Below are positions 34,325-42,764 of a stretch of 64,000 nt of DNA, piece after piece. The stretch comes from Streptomyces roseochromogenus subsp. oscitans DS 12.976 (GTDB lineage: Bacteria; Actinomycetota; Actinomycetes; Streptomycetales; Streptomycetaceae). The position numbers were made by a program, and so were the translations under genes. The notes under the pieces were generated by a model. The model saw only the letters and a program-made list of their open reading frames with translations, searched no databases and was not told the DNA's origin. The stretch covers positions 2,270,764 to 2,334,763 of the forward strand of contig NZ_CM002285.1 of NCBI RefSeq assembly GCF_000497445.1, given 5' to 3'. The stretch's first letter is position 1; every line of letters begins with the position of its first letter.

Positions 34325-34470
34325 CTTTCCTTCCCTCTCGCCTACCGGGTTAGCTGACGGGTTCGGAGCAGGAAGGTCTCCTACGGGCCCCCTCGCTGCC
34401 GCGCGGGCGCCCGATTCACCCCAGGGACGGTGGGTCCCCGGCTCCCCTGGCTCGCGCCGTACGGGGACTC
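34325..34470 (-). ncRNA. ydaO-type c-di-AMP riboswitch
   Basis: Read on the minus strand, the leader contains the hallmark blocks of the ydaO/yuaA class in the right order: AGCCGGGGACCCA, GGGGTGAATCGGGCGCC, a variable stem, AGACCTTCCTGCTCCGAAC, CCGTCAGCTAACCCGGTAGGC and GAGAGGGAAGGAAAGGA. The last block contains the ribosome site. In Streptomyces these elements lie before cell-wall hydrolase genes and turn expression off when c-di-AMP is high. Ends are approximate. Confidence 0.88.
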
Positions 34471-34647
34471 GGCGATGGCTGTCCGGTGCCGCGGGTGCGG
34501 CGCACTGCCTGACGAACAGCCCGGCCGACGCTACGGAAGCCCGCTTTCCAACCCCAAACGGATCCGGGCTTTTGTAGCGCATCCCACAGGGCAGACAGGC
34601 AACCTCCGGAGCAAATCGGGCATCTGGGGAAGGGAGTGGAACAGCAG

Positions 34648-34679
34648 GGGCCCTGACGACCCGTAGGTCGTCAGGGCCC
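34648..34679. terminator. Terminator of M16 protease unit
   Basis: A perfect 13-bp stem (GGGCCCTGACGAC) with a 6-base loop directly past the stop of the second M16 gene. Confidence 0.85.
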
Positions 34680-34695
34680 TCACACGCGCGTGCCC

Positions 34696-36084
34696 TTACT
34701 CGGCCGCCACCACGGTCACTTCGCCGATGCCGAGCGCCTCCACCGGCGCCTTGATCTGGGCGGCGTCACCGACGAGGACGGTCACCAGCCGGTCCACCGG
34801 GAAGGCGTTGACGACGGCCGCCGTGGCCTCCACCGTGCCCGTCACCGCCAGCTGCTGATAGAGCGTCGCCTGGAAGTCGTCGGGCAGGTGCTGCTCGACC
34901 TGGTCGGCCAGCGTGCCCGCTACGGCCGCAGCGGTCTCGTACTTCAGCGGCGCCACCCCGACGAGGTTCTGCACGGCCACGTCCCGCTCGGCGTCGGTCA
35001 GGCCGTCTGCGGCGAGGGTGCGCAGCACCTTCCACAGGTCGTCCAGCGCCGGGCCGGTATTGGGGGTGTCCACCGAGCCGCTGATGGCGAGCATCGAGGC
35101 GCCGGTGCTGTCCGGGGCGGAGCGGAGGACCTGCCCGAACGCGCGCACACCGTAGGTGTAGCCCTTCTCCTCGCGCAGGACGCGGTCCAGGCGGGAGGTG
35201 AGGGTGCCGCCGAGGCAGTAGGTGCCGAGCACCTGCGCGGGCCACACGCGGTCGTGCCGGTCGGGGCCGACGCGGCCGATCAGCAGCTGCGTCTGGACCG
35301 CGCCGGGGCGGTCCACGATGACCACACGGCCGGTGTCGTCGGCGGTCACCGGCGGCACGGGCCGCGGCTCGCCCTGGGTGCCGCTCCAGGCGCCCAGGGT
35401 GTCGCCGAGCAAGGCGTCCAGGTCGATCCCGGTGAAGTCGCCGACCACGACCGCGGTGCCCGTGGCGGGGCGTACATGCCGGTCGTAGAAGGCGCGTACG
35501 GCGGAGGCGTCGATCTTCTCGACCGTGTCCTCGGTGCCCTGGCGCGGGCGGGACATCCGCGAGGTCGCCGGGAAGAGCTCCTTGGAGAGTTCCTTGGCGG
35601 CGCGGCGGGAGGGGTTGGCCAGCTCGTGCGGGATCTCGTCCAGACGGTTGCGGACCAGCCGCTCGACCTCGCTCTCGGCGAACGCGGGCGCGCGCAGGGC
35701 GTCGGCGAGCAGGCCGAGGCCCTTGGCCAGGCGGGAGGCCGGAACCTCCAGGCTGAGCCGGACGCCGGGGTGGTCGGCGTGCGAGTCCAGCGTGGCGCCC
35801 GCGCGCTCCAGCTCGGCGGCGAACTCCTCGGCGGAGTGCTTGTCGGTGCCCTCGGAGAAGGCCCGCGCCATGATCGTGGCGACGCCGTCCAGGCCGGCCG
35901 GCTCGGCGTCCAGGGGCGCGTCCAGCAGCACCTCGACGGCGACGACCTGCTGGCCGGGGCGGTGGCAGCGCAGCACCGTCAGGCCGTTGTCGAGCGCGGT
36001 GCGCTCGGGGGCCGGGAACGCCCACGGCTTGGCCGCGCCGGGCTGCGGCTGGGGGTGGAAGTCCATGGTGGCGAGCTCGGTCAC
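34696..36084 (-). CDS. M16-family protein lacking the zinc site (non-catalytic partner)
   Basis: 462 residues with two M16 halves. The position of the HXXEH zinc motif reads GLDGVATIMARAF, so no zinc can be bound. The C-terminal half keeps the substrate-binding pair region EEKGYTYGVRAF. This matches the alpha-like subunit of heterodimeric bacterial M16B peptidases related to mitochondrial processing peptidase. The GTG start overlaps the stop of the catalytic partner (GTGA), which should give equal amounts of the two. Confidence 0.9.
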   Translation of the reverse strand: MTELATMDFHPQPQPGAAKPWAFPAPERTALDNGLTVLRCHRPGQQVVAVEVLLDAPLDAEPAGLDGVATIMARAFSEGTDKHSAEEFAAELERAGATLDSHADHPGVRLSLEVPASRLAKGLGLLADALRAPAFAESEVERLVRNRLDEIPHELANPSRRAAKELSKELFPATSRMSRPRQGTEDTVEKIDASAVRAFYDRHVRPATGTAVVVGDFTGIDLDALLGDTLGAWSGTQGEPRPVPPVTADDTGRVVIVDRPGAVQTQLLIGRVGPDRHDRVWPAQVLGTYCLGGTLTSRLDRVLREEKGYTYGVRAFGQVLRSAPDSTGASMLAISGSVDTPNTGPALDDLWKVLRTLAADGLTDAERDVAVQNLVGVAPLKYETAAAVAGTLADQVEQHLPDDFQATLYQQLAVTGTVEATAAVVNAFPVDRLVTVLVGDAAQIKAPVEALGIGEVTVVAAE

Positions 36085-37484
36085 TTGGCCGTCTCCTCGT
36101 TCTCGTTTCCGGCCTCTACGGTCGCTTCCTGCTCCGGGTCCTCACCGCGCCCCGCTTCCTCGGTGTGCTCGGCGGACTCGGCGGACAGCGGCTCGTAGAC
36201 GAGGACCGCGCGGTTGTCGGGACGCAGGCGGGCCTTGGCGACCTCCTGGACCTCCTCGGGGGTGACCTCCAGGACACGCTTGACGGCGGTCAGGGCGAGC
36301 TGCGGGTCGCCGAACAGGACGGCGAACCGGCACAGTTCGTCGGCGCGGCCGGCGACCGTGCCGAGCCGGTCCAGCCACTCGCGCTCCAACTGGGCCTGGG
36401 CGCGCTCCATTTCCTCGGGCGTGGGGCCCTCCTCGGCGAACCGGGCCAGCTCCTCGTCGATGGCGGACTCGATGACCGGCACCTCGACGTCCCCGGAGGT
36501 CTTCACGTCCAGCCAGCCCATCGAGGGCGCGCCGGCCAGGCGCAGCAAGCCGAAGCCGGCCGCGACGGCCGTACGGTCGCGGCGCACCAGCCGGTTGTAC
36601 AGCCGGGAGGACTCGCCGCCGCCGAGGACCGTCAGGGCCAGGTCGGCCGCGTCGCACGCGCGCGTGCCGTCCTGCGGGAGCCGGTAGGCGGCCATCAGGG
36701 CGCGTGCCGGGACCTCCTCGACGACGACCTCGCGCTTCTGCTCGCCGATGACGTCCGGCAGGGAGCCGTCGCGCGGCGCGGGCTTGCCGTCGTGGGACGC
36801 GATCGACCCGAAGTACTTCTCGATCCAGGCGAGGGTCTGCACGGGGTCGATGTCTCCGACCACCGAGAGCACCGCGTTGTTCGGCGCGTAGTAGGTGCGG
36901 AAGAACCGTCGGGCGTCCTCCAGGGTGGCCGCGTCCAGGTCCGCCATCGAGCCGATCGGCGTGTGGTGGTAGGGATGGCCCTCCGGGTACGACAGGGCGG
37001 TCAGCTTCTCGAAGGCGGTGCCGTAGGGGACGTTGTCGTAGCGCTGGCGGCGTTCGTTCTTGACGACGTCCCGCTGGTTCTCCATGGACTCGTCGTCCAG
37101 GGCGGCCAGCAGCGAGCCCATGCGGTCGGCCTCCAGCCAGAGGGCGAGCTCCAGCTGGTGGGCGGGCATGGTCTCGAAGTAGTTGGTGCGCTCGAAGCTG
37201 GTGGTGCCGTTGAGCGAGCCGCCGGCGCCCTGCACCAGCTCGAAGTGGCCGTTGCCCTTGACCTGCGCCGAGCCCTGGAACATCAAGTGCTCGAAAAGGT
37301 GAGCCAGGCCGGTGCGTCCCTTGACTTCGTGGCGGGAGCCGACGTCGTACCAGAGGCAGACCGCCGCCACCGGGGTCAGGTGGTCCTCGGAGAGCACCAC
37401 GCGCAGACCGTTGGCCAGGCGGTGCTCGGTCGCTGTCAGGCCCCCGGAGCCTGCCTCGGCTGTGGTCGTGTGACCCATGGGCAT
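36081..37484 (-). CDS. M16-family zinc metallopeptidase, catalytic subunit
   Basis: 467 residues. The inverted zinc motif HLFEH is at 62-66 with the distal Glu ligand at about 144 in NERRQ. It is the beta-like half of the pair; the second half of the protein ends in an acidic Glu-rich tail. No signal peptide, so the complex is probably cytoplasmic and degrades peptides. The ATG is preceded by GAAGGG. Streptomyces M16 pairs often lie next to core genes, as here beside parC. Confidence 0.92.
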   Translation of the reverse strand: MPMGHTTTAEAGSGGLTATEHRLANGLRVVLSEDHLTPVAAVCLWYDVGSRHEVKGRTGLAHLFEHLMFQGSAQVKGNGHFELVQGAGGSLNGTTSFERTNYFETMPAHQLELALWLEADRMGSLLAALDDESMENQRDVVKNERRQRYDNVPYGTAFEKLTALSYPEGHPYHHTPIGSMADLDAATLEDARRFFRTYYAPNNAVLSVVGDIDPVQTLAWIEKYFGSIASHDGKPAPRDGSLPDVIGEQKREVVVEEVPARALMAAYRLPQDGTRACDAADLALTVLGGGESSRLYNRLVRRDRTAVAAGFGLLRLAGAPSMGWLDVKTSGDVEVPVIESAIDEELARFAEEGPTPEEMERAQAQLEREWLDRLGTVAGRADELCRFAVLFGDPQLALTAVKRVLEVTPEEVQEVAKARLRPDNRAVLVYEPLSAESAEHTEEAGRGEDPEQEATVEAGNENEETAK

Positions 37485-37745
37485 GTACGTCCCTTCGCGA
37501 GCGGAGGCGGTTGTGCAAACCGCGGTCTTCCTGCCGTTCCTGCCACTGTATGCAACGTGTGGGGGGCCTCGGCGAAGTTCCCGCGGGACGTACGCCCACA
37601 GCGGATCCCGTAGCCTGCCCCGAACCCGCCCGGAGGCGCCGGGAAGCCCGCCGGGACCGGGTCGTGGCGCGGGTTGTCAGTGCCTCGGTCCACAATGGTC
37701 CGCGTCAGATCCATCAAACGCTTCAGTAGCAAGGAGCCGGCAGCG

Positions 37746-40205
37746 ATGGCCCGCCGCAGCACGAAGACCCCGCCGCCCGACGATTCGTACGAGGAGAAGA
37801 TCCTTGACATCGACGTCGTGGACGAGATGCGTGGCTCCTACCTCGAGTACGCGTACTCGGTCATCTACTCACGCGCCCTGCCGGACGCCCGCGACGGTCT
37901 CAAGCCGGTGCACCGCCGGATCGTGTACCAGATGAACGAGATGGGCGTGCGCCCCGACCGCGCCTATGTGAAGTGCGCGCGCGTCGTCGGCGAGGTCATG
38001 GGCAAGCTGCACCCGCACGGCGACGCGTCGATCTACGACGCCCTGGTGCGCATGGCCCAGCCCTTCTCCATGCGCGTGCCGCTGGTCGACGGCCACGGCA
38101 ACTTCGGCTCGCTGGGCAACGACGACCCGCCGGCCGCCATGCGGTACACCGAGTGCCGGATGGCCGATGCCACGAGCCTGATGACCGAGTCGATCGACGA
38201 GGACACGGTCGACTTCGCGCCGAACTACGACGGCCAGGAGCGGGAACCGGCGGCACTCCCCGCCGCCTTCCCAAACCTGCTGGTGAACGGCTCCTCGGGC
38301 ATCGCGGTCGGCATGGCGACGAACATGCCGCCGCACAACCTCGGAGAGGTGATCGCGGCCGCCCGCCATCTGATCCGGCACCCGAACGCGGACCTGGACG
38401 CGCTGATGAAGCACGTCCCCGGACCGGACCTGCCCACCGGCGGCCGGATCGTCGGCCTGGACGGCATCCGTGACGCGTACGCGACGGGCCGCGGCACCTT
38501 CAAGATGCGTGCGACGGTGTCGGTGGAGACCGTGACCGCCCGCCGCAAGGGACTGGTCGTCACCGAACTGCCCTTCACGGTGGGCCCCGAGAAGGTCATC
38601 GCGAAGATCAAGGACATGGTCAACGCGAAGAAGATCCAGGGCATCGCCGACGTCAAGGACCTCACCGACCGCGAGCACGGCCTGCGTCTGGTCATCGAGG
38701 TCAAGAACGGCTTCGTGCCGGAGGCGATCCTGGAGCAGCTGTACAAGCTGACCCCCATGGAGGAGACCTTCGGCATCAACAACGTGGCGCTGGTGGACGG
38801 CCAGCCGCTCACACTGGGCCTGAAGGAGCTGCTGGAGGTCTACCTCGACCACCGCTTCGACGTCGTCCGGCGCCGCAGCGAGTTCCGCCGCGGCAAGCGC
38901 CGCGACCGGCTGCACCTGGTCGAGGGCCTGCTCACCGCGCTGGTCGACATCGACGAGGTCATCCGGCTGATCCGGTCCAGCGAGAACTCCGCGCAGGCCA
39001 AGGAGCGCCTGATGGAGCGCTTCTCGCTGAGCGACGTGCAGACGCAGTACATCCTCGACACGCCGCTGCGTCGGCTCACCAAGTACGACCGCATCGAGCT
39101 GGAGGCGGAGAAGGACAAGCTCACCGCGGAGATCGCGGAGCTGACCCGGATCCTGGAGTCCGACGCGGAGCTGCGCAAGCTGGTCTCGGCCGAACTGGCC
39201 GCCGTGGCCAAGAAGTTCGGCACCGACCGGCGTACGGTCCTGCTGGAGTCCGGGGGCGCGCCGGTGGCCGCCGTGCCGCTGCAGGTCGCCGACGACCCGT
39301 GCCGGGTGCTGCTGTCCTCGACGGGTCTGCTGGCCCGTACGGCGACCGACGAGCCGTTCCCGGAGCAGGCGGGCGCCAGGCGCGTCAAGCACGACGTGAT
39401 CGTCTCGGCGGTCCCGGCGACCGCGCGCGGCGAGATCGGCGCGGTGACCTCGGCGGGCCGCCTGCTGCGGATCAACGTGGTCGACCTGCCCCAGCTGCCG
39501 GAGGCCACGGCGGCACCGAACCTCTCGGGAGGCGCGCCGCTGGCCGAGTTCGTCTCCCTGGAGGACGACGAGACGGTGGTCTGTCTGATCACGCTGGACG
39601 AGTCGTCCCCGGGTCTCGCGCTCGGCACCGAGCAGGGTGTCGTCAAGCGCGTGGTGCCCGACTACCCGTCCAGCAAGGACGAGTTGGAGGTCATCACCCT
39701 CAAAGAGGGCGACCGGATCGTCGGCGCGGTGGAGCTGCGCACCGGCGACGAGGACCTGGTCTTCATCACCGACGACGCACAGCTGCTGCGGTTCCAGGCG
39801 TCCATCGTGCGTCCGCAGGGCCGCCCGGCGGGCGGTATGGCGGGCATCAAGCTCGGCGAGGGCGCGAAGGTCATCTCCTTCACGGCCATCGACCCGGCGG
39901 CCGACGCGGTGGTGTTCACGGTGGCGGGCTCGCGCGGCACGCTGGACGACTCGGTGCAGACGACGGCCAAGCTGACCCCGTTCGACCAGTATCCGCGCAA
40001 GGGCCGGGCCACCGGTGGTGTGCGCTGCCAGCGGTTCCTGAAGGGCGAGGACTGCCTGGCGCTGGCCTGGGCGGGCCCGGTGCCGGCGCGCGCGGCACAG
40101 AAGAACGGCGCCCCGGCGGACCTGCCGGAGCTGGACCCGCGCCGGGACGGTTCGGGCACCTCGCTGCCGAAGACGGTGTCGGTGGTCGCGGGGCCGGTGT
40201 TCTAG
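37746..40205 (+). CDS. parC: DNA topoisomerase IV subunit A
   Basis: 819 residues, a type IIA topoisomerase breakage-reunion subunit. Catalytic Y134 lies in [10 protein letters not shown]; the quinolone-determining region reads [17 protein letters not shown]; the C-terminal beta-pinwheel blades are visible as repeated GRLLRIN / QGVVKRV / DAQLLRFQ motifs. With ParE it separates sister chromosomes. I call it ParC rather than GyrA because gyrA normally sits beside gyrB near oriC and the start and end resemble SCO5836-type proteins. The frame is open 24 codons upstream, but the AAGGAG ribosome site supports the given ATG. Stops interlock with cobW. Confidence 0.93.
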   Translation: MARRSTKTPPPDDSYEEKILDIDVVDEMRGSYLEYAYSVIYSRALPDARDGLKPVHRRIVYQMNEMGVRPDRAYVKCARVVGEVMGKLHPHGDASIYDALVRMAQPFSMRVPLVDGHGNFGSLGNDDPPAAMRYTECRMADATSLMTESIDEDTVDFAPNYDGQEREPAALPAAFPNLLVNGSSGIAVGMATNMPPHNLGEVIAAARHLIRHPNADLDALMKHVPGPDLPTGGRIVGLDGIRDAYATGRGTFKMRATVSVETVTARRKGLVVTELPFTVGPEKVIAKIKDMVNAKKIQGIADVKDLTDREHGLRLVIEVKNGFVPEAILEQLYKLTPMEETFGINNVALVDGQPLTLGLKELLEVYLDHRFDVVRRRSEFRRGKRRDRLHLVEGLLTALVDIDEVIRLIRSSENSAQAKERLMERFSLSDVQTQYILDTPLRRLTKYDRIELEAEKDKLTAEIAELTRILESDAELRKLVSAELAAVAKKFGTDRRTVLLESGGAPVAAVPLQVADDPCRVLLSSTGLLARTATDEPFPEQAGARRVKHDVIVSAVPATARGEIGAVTSAGRLLRINVVDLPQLPEATAAPNLSGGAPLAEFVSLEDDETVVCLITLDESSPGLALGTEQGVVKRVVPDYPSSKDELEVITLKEGDRIVGAVELRTGDEDLVFITDDAQLLRFQASIVRPQGRPAGGMAGIKLGEGAKVISFTAIDPAADAVVFTVAGSRGTLDDSVQTTAKLTPFDQYPRKGRATGGVRCQRFLKGEDCLALAWAGPVPARAAQKNGAPADLPELDPRRDGSGTSLPKTVSVVAGPVF

Positions 40206-41314
40206 ACGGGCGGAACTTCCAGACTCTGAGCTGGGGGATCTTCCAGGCTCTGGGCGGGCGGATCTTCCAGGTCCGCACCGTCCGGGCCCTGTACGTAGCG
40301 CAGGACGCCCCACATGCCGTGCTCGTCGGCGTGCGGGGCGTGGTTCTTGCACGCCTCCAGTTCCTTGCCGAGGGCGCCCGCGTCAATGCCGGAACCGATC
40401 AGGACGAGCTGGGTCAGGCGGGCGTCGGCGGGCGGCCAGGGCTCGGGGTAGAAGCGCAGGAACCGGCCGACGGCGTGGACGGCGTACCGGTTGACGGTGT
40501 CGTGGGGCCCGAAGTCGACGTATCCCTTGATCCGGTACAGCCCCTCCGGACGGCTGTCGAGGAACTGCATCAGCCTGCGGGGTTCCATCGGCAGGTCGGC
40601 GCCGAAGGACAGGCTGTCGTAGCCGGTGTGCAGATGACCGGCATGGTCGTGGCCGTCGTCGCCGTGCTCGTGCAGGTCGTCGAAGGACAGCTGCCCGATC
40701 CGCTCCTCGCTCGGCCGGCAGTCGAAGAGGAACTCCGGGTCGATACGGCCGTAGGTGGCGGGGACGACGGCGGCACGGTCCGCCAGGGACCGCACCAGAC
40801 CGAACACCCGGTCGCCGTCCGTGGCCCGGTCGAGTTTGTTGACCACCACCAGGTCGGCGAGGGCGAGATGGCGGTCGATCTCGGGGTGCCGGGCTCGGGT
40901 GTCGTCGAACTCGGCGGCGTCCACGACCTCGACGAGGCCGCCGTAGACGACCCTCGGGTGCTCGCTGGCCAGCAGCATCCGCACGAGTTCCTGGGGTTCG
41001 GCGAGCCCGCTGGCCTCGATGACGATCACGTCGATGCCGGTGTCCGGGTCGGCGAGCCGGTCCAGGTAGAGGTCGAGTTCGCTCGCGTCGACGGCACAGC
41101 AGAGGCAGCCGTTGCCGAGCGAGACCGTCGAGTCGCCGAGGGCGCCCGCGACGGCCATGGCGTCGATCTCGATGGCGCCGAAGTCGTTGACGATCGCCCC
41201 GATACGGCTGCCTCCGCTGCGGTGCAGGAGGTGGTTGAGGAGCGTGGTCTTCCCGGAGCCCAGAAATCCGGCGAGTACGACGACCGGGATCTGCGGGCCG
41301 TTGCTGTTCCCCAA
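40202..41314 (-). CDS. CobW/G3E-family GTP-dependent metallochaperone-like protein
   Basis: About 370 residues. P-loop GFLGSGKTT (16-24), the metal-binding CLCC motif (70-73), NKLD (159-162), a His-rich loop HEHGDDGHDHAGHLH (215-229) and a CobW C-terminal domain. G3E proteins insert or traffic Zn, Co or Ni. I chose a TTG start that follows GAGAGAGG by 6-8 bp; the frame upstream would encode only repeat-derived Gly-Pro-Pro. The C-terminus carries two copies of EDPPAQSL from a 24-bp repeat. No Zur box was seen upstream. Confidence 0.85.
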   Translation of the reverse strand: MGNSNGPQIPVVVLAGFLGSGKTTLLNHLLHRSGGSRIGAIVNDFGAIEIDAMAVAGALGDSTVSLGNGCLCCAVDASELDLYLDRLADPDTGIDVIVIEASGLAEPQELVRMLLASEHPRVVYGGLVEVVDAAEFDDTRARHPEIDRHLALADLVVVNKLDRATDGDRVFGLVRSLADRAAVVPATYGRIDPEFLFDCRPSEERIGQLSFDDLHEHGDDGHDHAGHLHTGYDSLSFGADLPMEPRRLMQFLDSRPEGLYRIKGYVDFGPHDTVNRYAVHAVGRFLRFYPEPWPPADARLTQLVLIGSGIDAGALGKELEACKNHAPHADEHGMWGVLRYVQGPDGADLEDPPAQSLEDPPAQSLEVPPV

Positions 41315-41331
41315 CGGGTGACCTCTCTCAT

Positions 41332-41444
41332 GTGGACCTGGTGGACCGGGTGAACCAGGTGGACCAGGTGGACCAGGTGGACCAGGCCGGGTTGACCAGG
41401 TTGACGGGGTTGACCAGGCGGGCCATGTGGATCGGGCGGACCAC
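41332..41444. repeat. 9-bp minisatellite immediately upstream of cobW-like gene
   Basis: About 12 head-to-tail units of GTGGACCAG and variants (GTTGACCAG, GTGGACCGG), three of them identical in a row, with one 5-bp interruption. The array lies within the promoter or leader of the leftward CobW gene. Confidence 0.85.
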
Positions 41445-41495
41445 ATGACCGACTGCCGGTCCAGCATAAGAGAGCCTTGCGTCAGCTCGCGGCGG

Positions 41496-42662
41496 TCACA
41501 GCGCGGCCGGTACCGGGACCGGCGGCTGGGGTCCCACATATCGCGCCACCGGCCGGATGATCTTTGAATCGGCCGCCTGTTCCAGGATGTTGGCGCTCCA
41601 GCCCACCACCCGTGCGGCGGCGAAGGTGGGAGTGAACATCTCGCGGGGCAGACCGCAGAGTTCCATGACCACGCCGGCGTAGAACTCGACGTTGATGTGG
41701 AGTTCACGGCCGGGCTTCAGCTCGGCGAGGATCACCTCGACCCGGCGCTCCACCTCCACCGCCAAGTCCACACGCGGACCGCCGAAGCCGAGGGCGATCT
41801 CCCGCAGCATCCGCGAACGGGGGTCCTCCGTACGGTAGATGGCGTGTCCGAAGCCCATGATCCGCTCACCGGCGAGCACGCGCTCCCGGATCCAGGGGTC
41901 GATCCGGTCCGGCGTGCCGATGGCGTCCAGGGTGTCCAGGGCCCGGCTGGGCGCGCCTCCGTGCAGCGGCCCCGACAGGGCGCCCACGGCTCCGGTCAGA
42001 CAGGCCGCCACGTCGGCGCCGGTGGAGGCGATGACGCGGGCGGTGAAGGTTGATGCATTGAATCCATGATCAATGGTTGAGATCAGGTATTGCTCGACCG
42101 CACGGGCCCGCCGCGGATCGGGCTCCTCCCCGTTGAGCATGTACAAGTAGTTGGCCGCGTACGGCAGATCCTCGCGCGGCTCGACCGGGTCGAGGCCCTG
42201 ACCGAGCCGGTACAGCGCGGTGAGCAGCGTGGGCACGGCCGCACAGACGGCCACGGTGTCGGCGCACCGCCGGTCCGCGTCGATGTCGTACACCGGTCGC
42301 AGCCGCCGCGCCGACCCCAGCAGCGACAGCGCCGTACGCAGCCCGGACAGCGGGCCGGAGACGCGGCTCGCCGCGGCGATCGCGGGCAGCGCCGCACGGA
42401 CCTCCTCGGGCAGCCGCCGCAACGCCGCGATCTCCGCCAGGAAGGCGGCGCGGCGCTCCGCGTCCGGGAGCGTGCCGTGGACCAGGAGATGCCAGACGTC
42501 CTCGAACCCGCGGGTCCGCGCGAGTTCGACGGCCGAGTACTGGCGGTAGTGGTAGAAGCCCTCCCTCCCCCGGACGTCACCGATCTCGGTCTCGGTGACG
42601 ACGACGCCGGCAAGTCCGCGCGGTGCGTCGATGAGCGGGGTTGCGGTCCTGTTGATGGCCAT
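41496..42662 (-). CDS. Citrate synthase (CitA/methylcitrate-synthase type)
   Basis: 388 residues, condensing oxaloacetate with acetyl-CoA or propionyl-CoA. Active-site histidines H234 (GPLHGGA) and H273 (MGFGHAIY) are present. The third catalytic position, normally Asp in NVDFYSG, is Glu here (E326 in NVEFYAG). The ATG follows GGGAGGAG. It lies head to head with the HTH-bearing paralogue, with operators between them. A shorter N-terminus than hexameric GltA suggests a dimeric type. Confidence 0.9.
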   Translation of the reverse strand: MAINRTATPLIDAPRGLAGVVVTETEIGDVRGREGFYHYRQYSAVELARTRGFEDVWHLLVHGTLPDAERRAAFLAEIAALRRLPEEVRAALPAIAAASRVSGPLSGLRTALSLLGSARRLRPVYDIDADRRCADTVAVCAAVPTLLTALYRLGQGLDPVEPREDLPYAANYLYMLNGEEPDPRRARAVEQYLISTIDHGFNASTFTARVIASTGADVAACLTGAVGALSGPLHGGAPSRALDTLDAIGTPDRIDPWIRERVLAGERIMGFGHAIYRTEDPRSRMLREIALGFGGPRVDLAVEVERRVEVILAELKPGRELHINVEFYAGVVMELCGLPREMFTPTFAAARVVGWSANILEQAADSKIIRPVARYVGPQPPVPVPAAL

Positions 42663-42697
42663 GGTTCTCCTCCCTGTACTTGATCTGACTGTCCATG

Positions 42698-42735
42698 ATT
42701 GACTAAATTCCTGTCAATATTGATTTAATCAATAT
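42698..42735. promoter_or_regulatory. AT-rich operator region between the two citrate-synthase genes
   Basis: ATATTGATTTAATCAATAT (42717-42735) is a perfect 9-1-9 palindrome in very GC-rich DNA. Touching its left side, ATTGAC-N9-GTCAAT (42698-42718) is a second inverted repeat with related half-sites. Both lie in the 102-bp divergent promoter gap and are good candidate sites for the MerR-type domain encoded next door. Confidence 0.75.
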
Positions 42736-42764
42736 GCCGATCAACCTATACGAGGGCGGCTACG

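Larger units (their letters stand above)
34312..34695. other. Gap containing the M23 leader and M16 terminator
   Basis: 384 bp: most of it is the leader of the M23 gene with the ydaO-type riboswitch; the far end carries the terminator of the M16 protease unit. No gene is present. Confidence 0.8.

Noticed and set aside
37869..40352. 827-codon minus-strand frame opposite parC
   Set aside because: Shadow of parC; no motif and a biased composition.
41315..41467. N-terminal Gly-Pro-Pro collagen-like extension of the CobW protein
   Set aside because: It is produced by the 9-bp repeat; the ribosome site and the family start support the later TTG.
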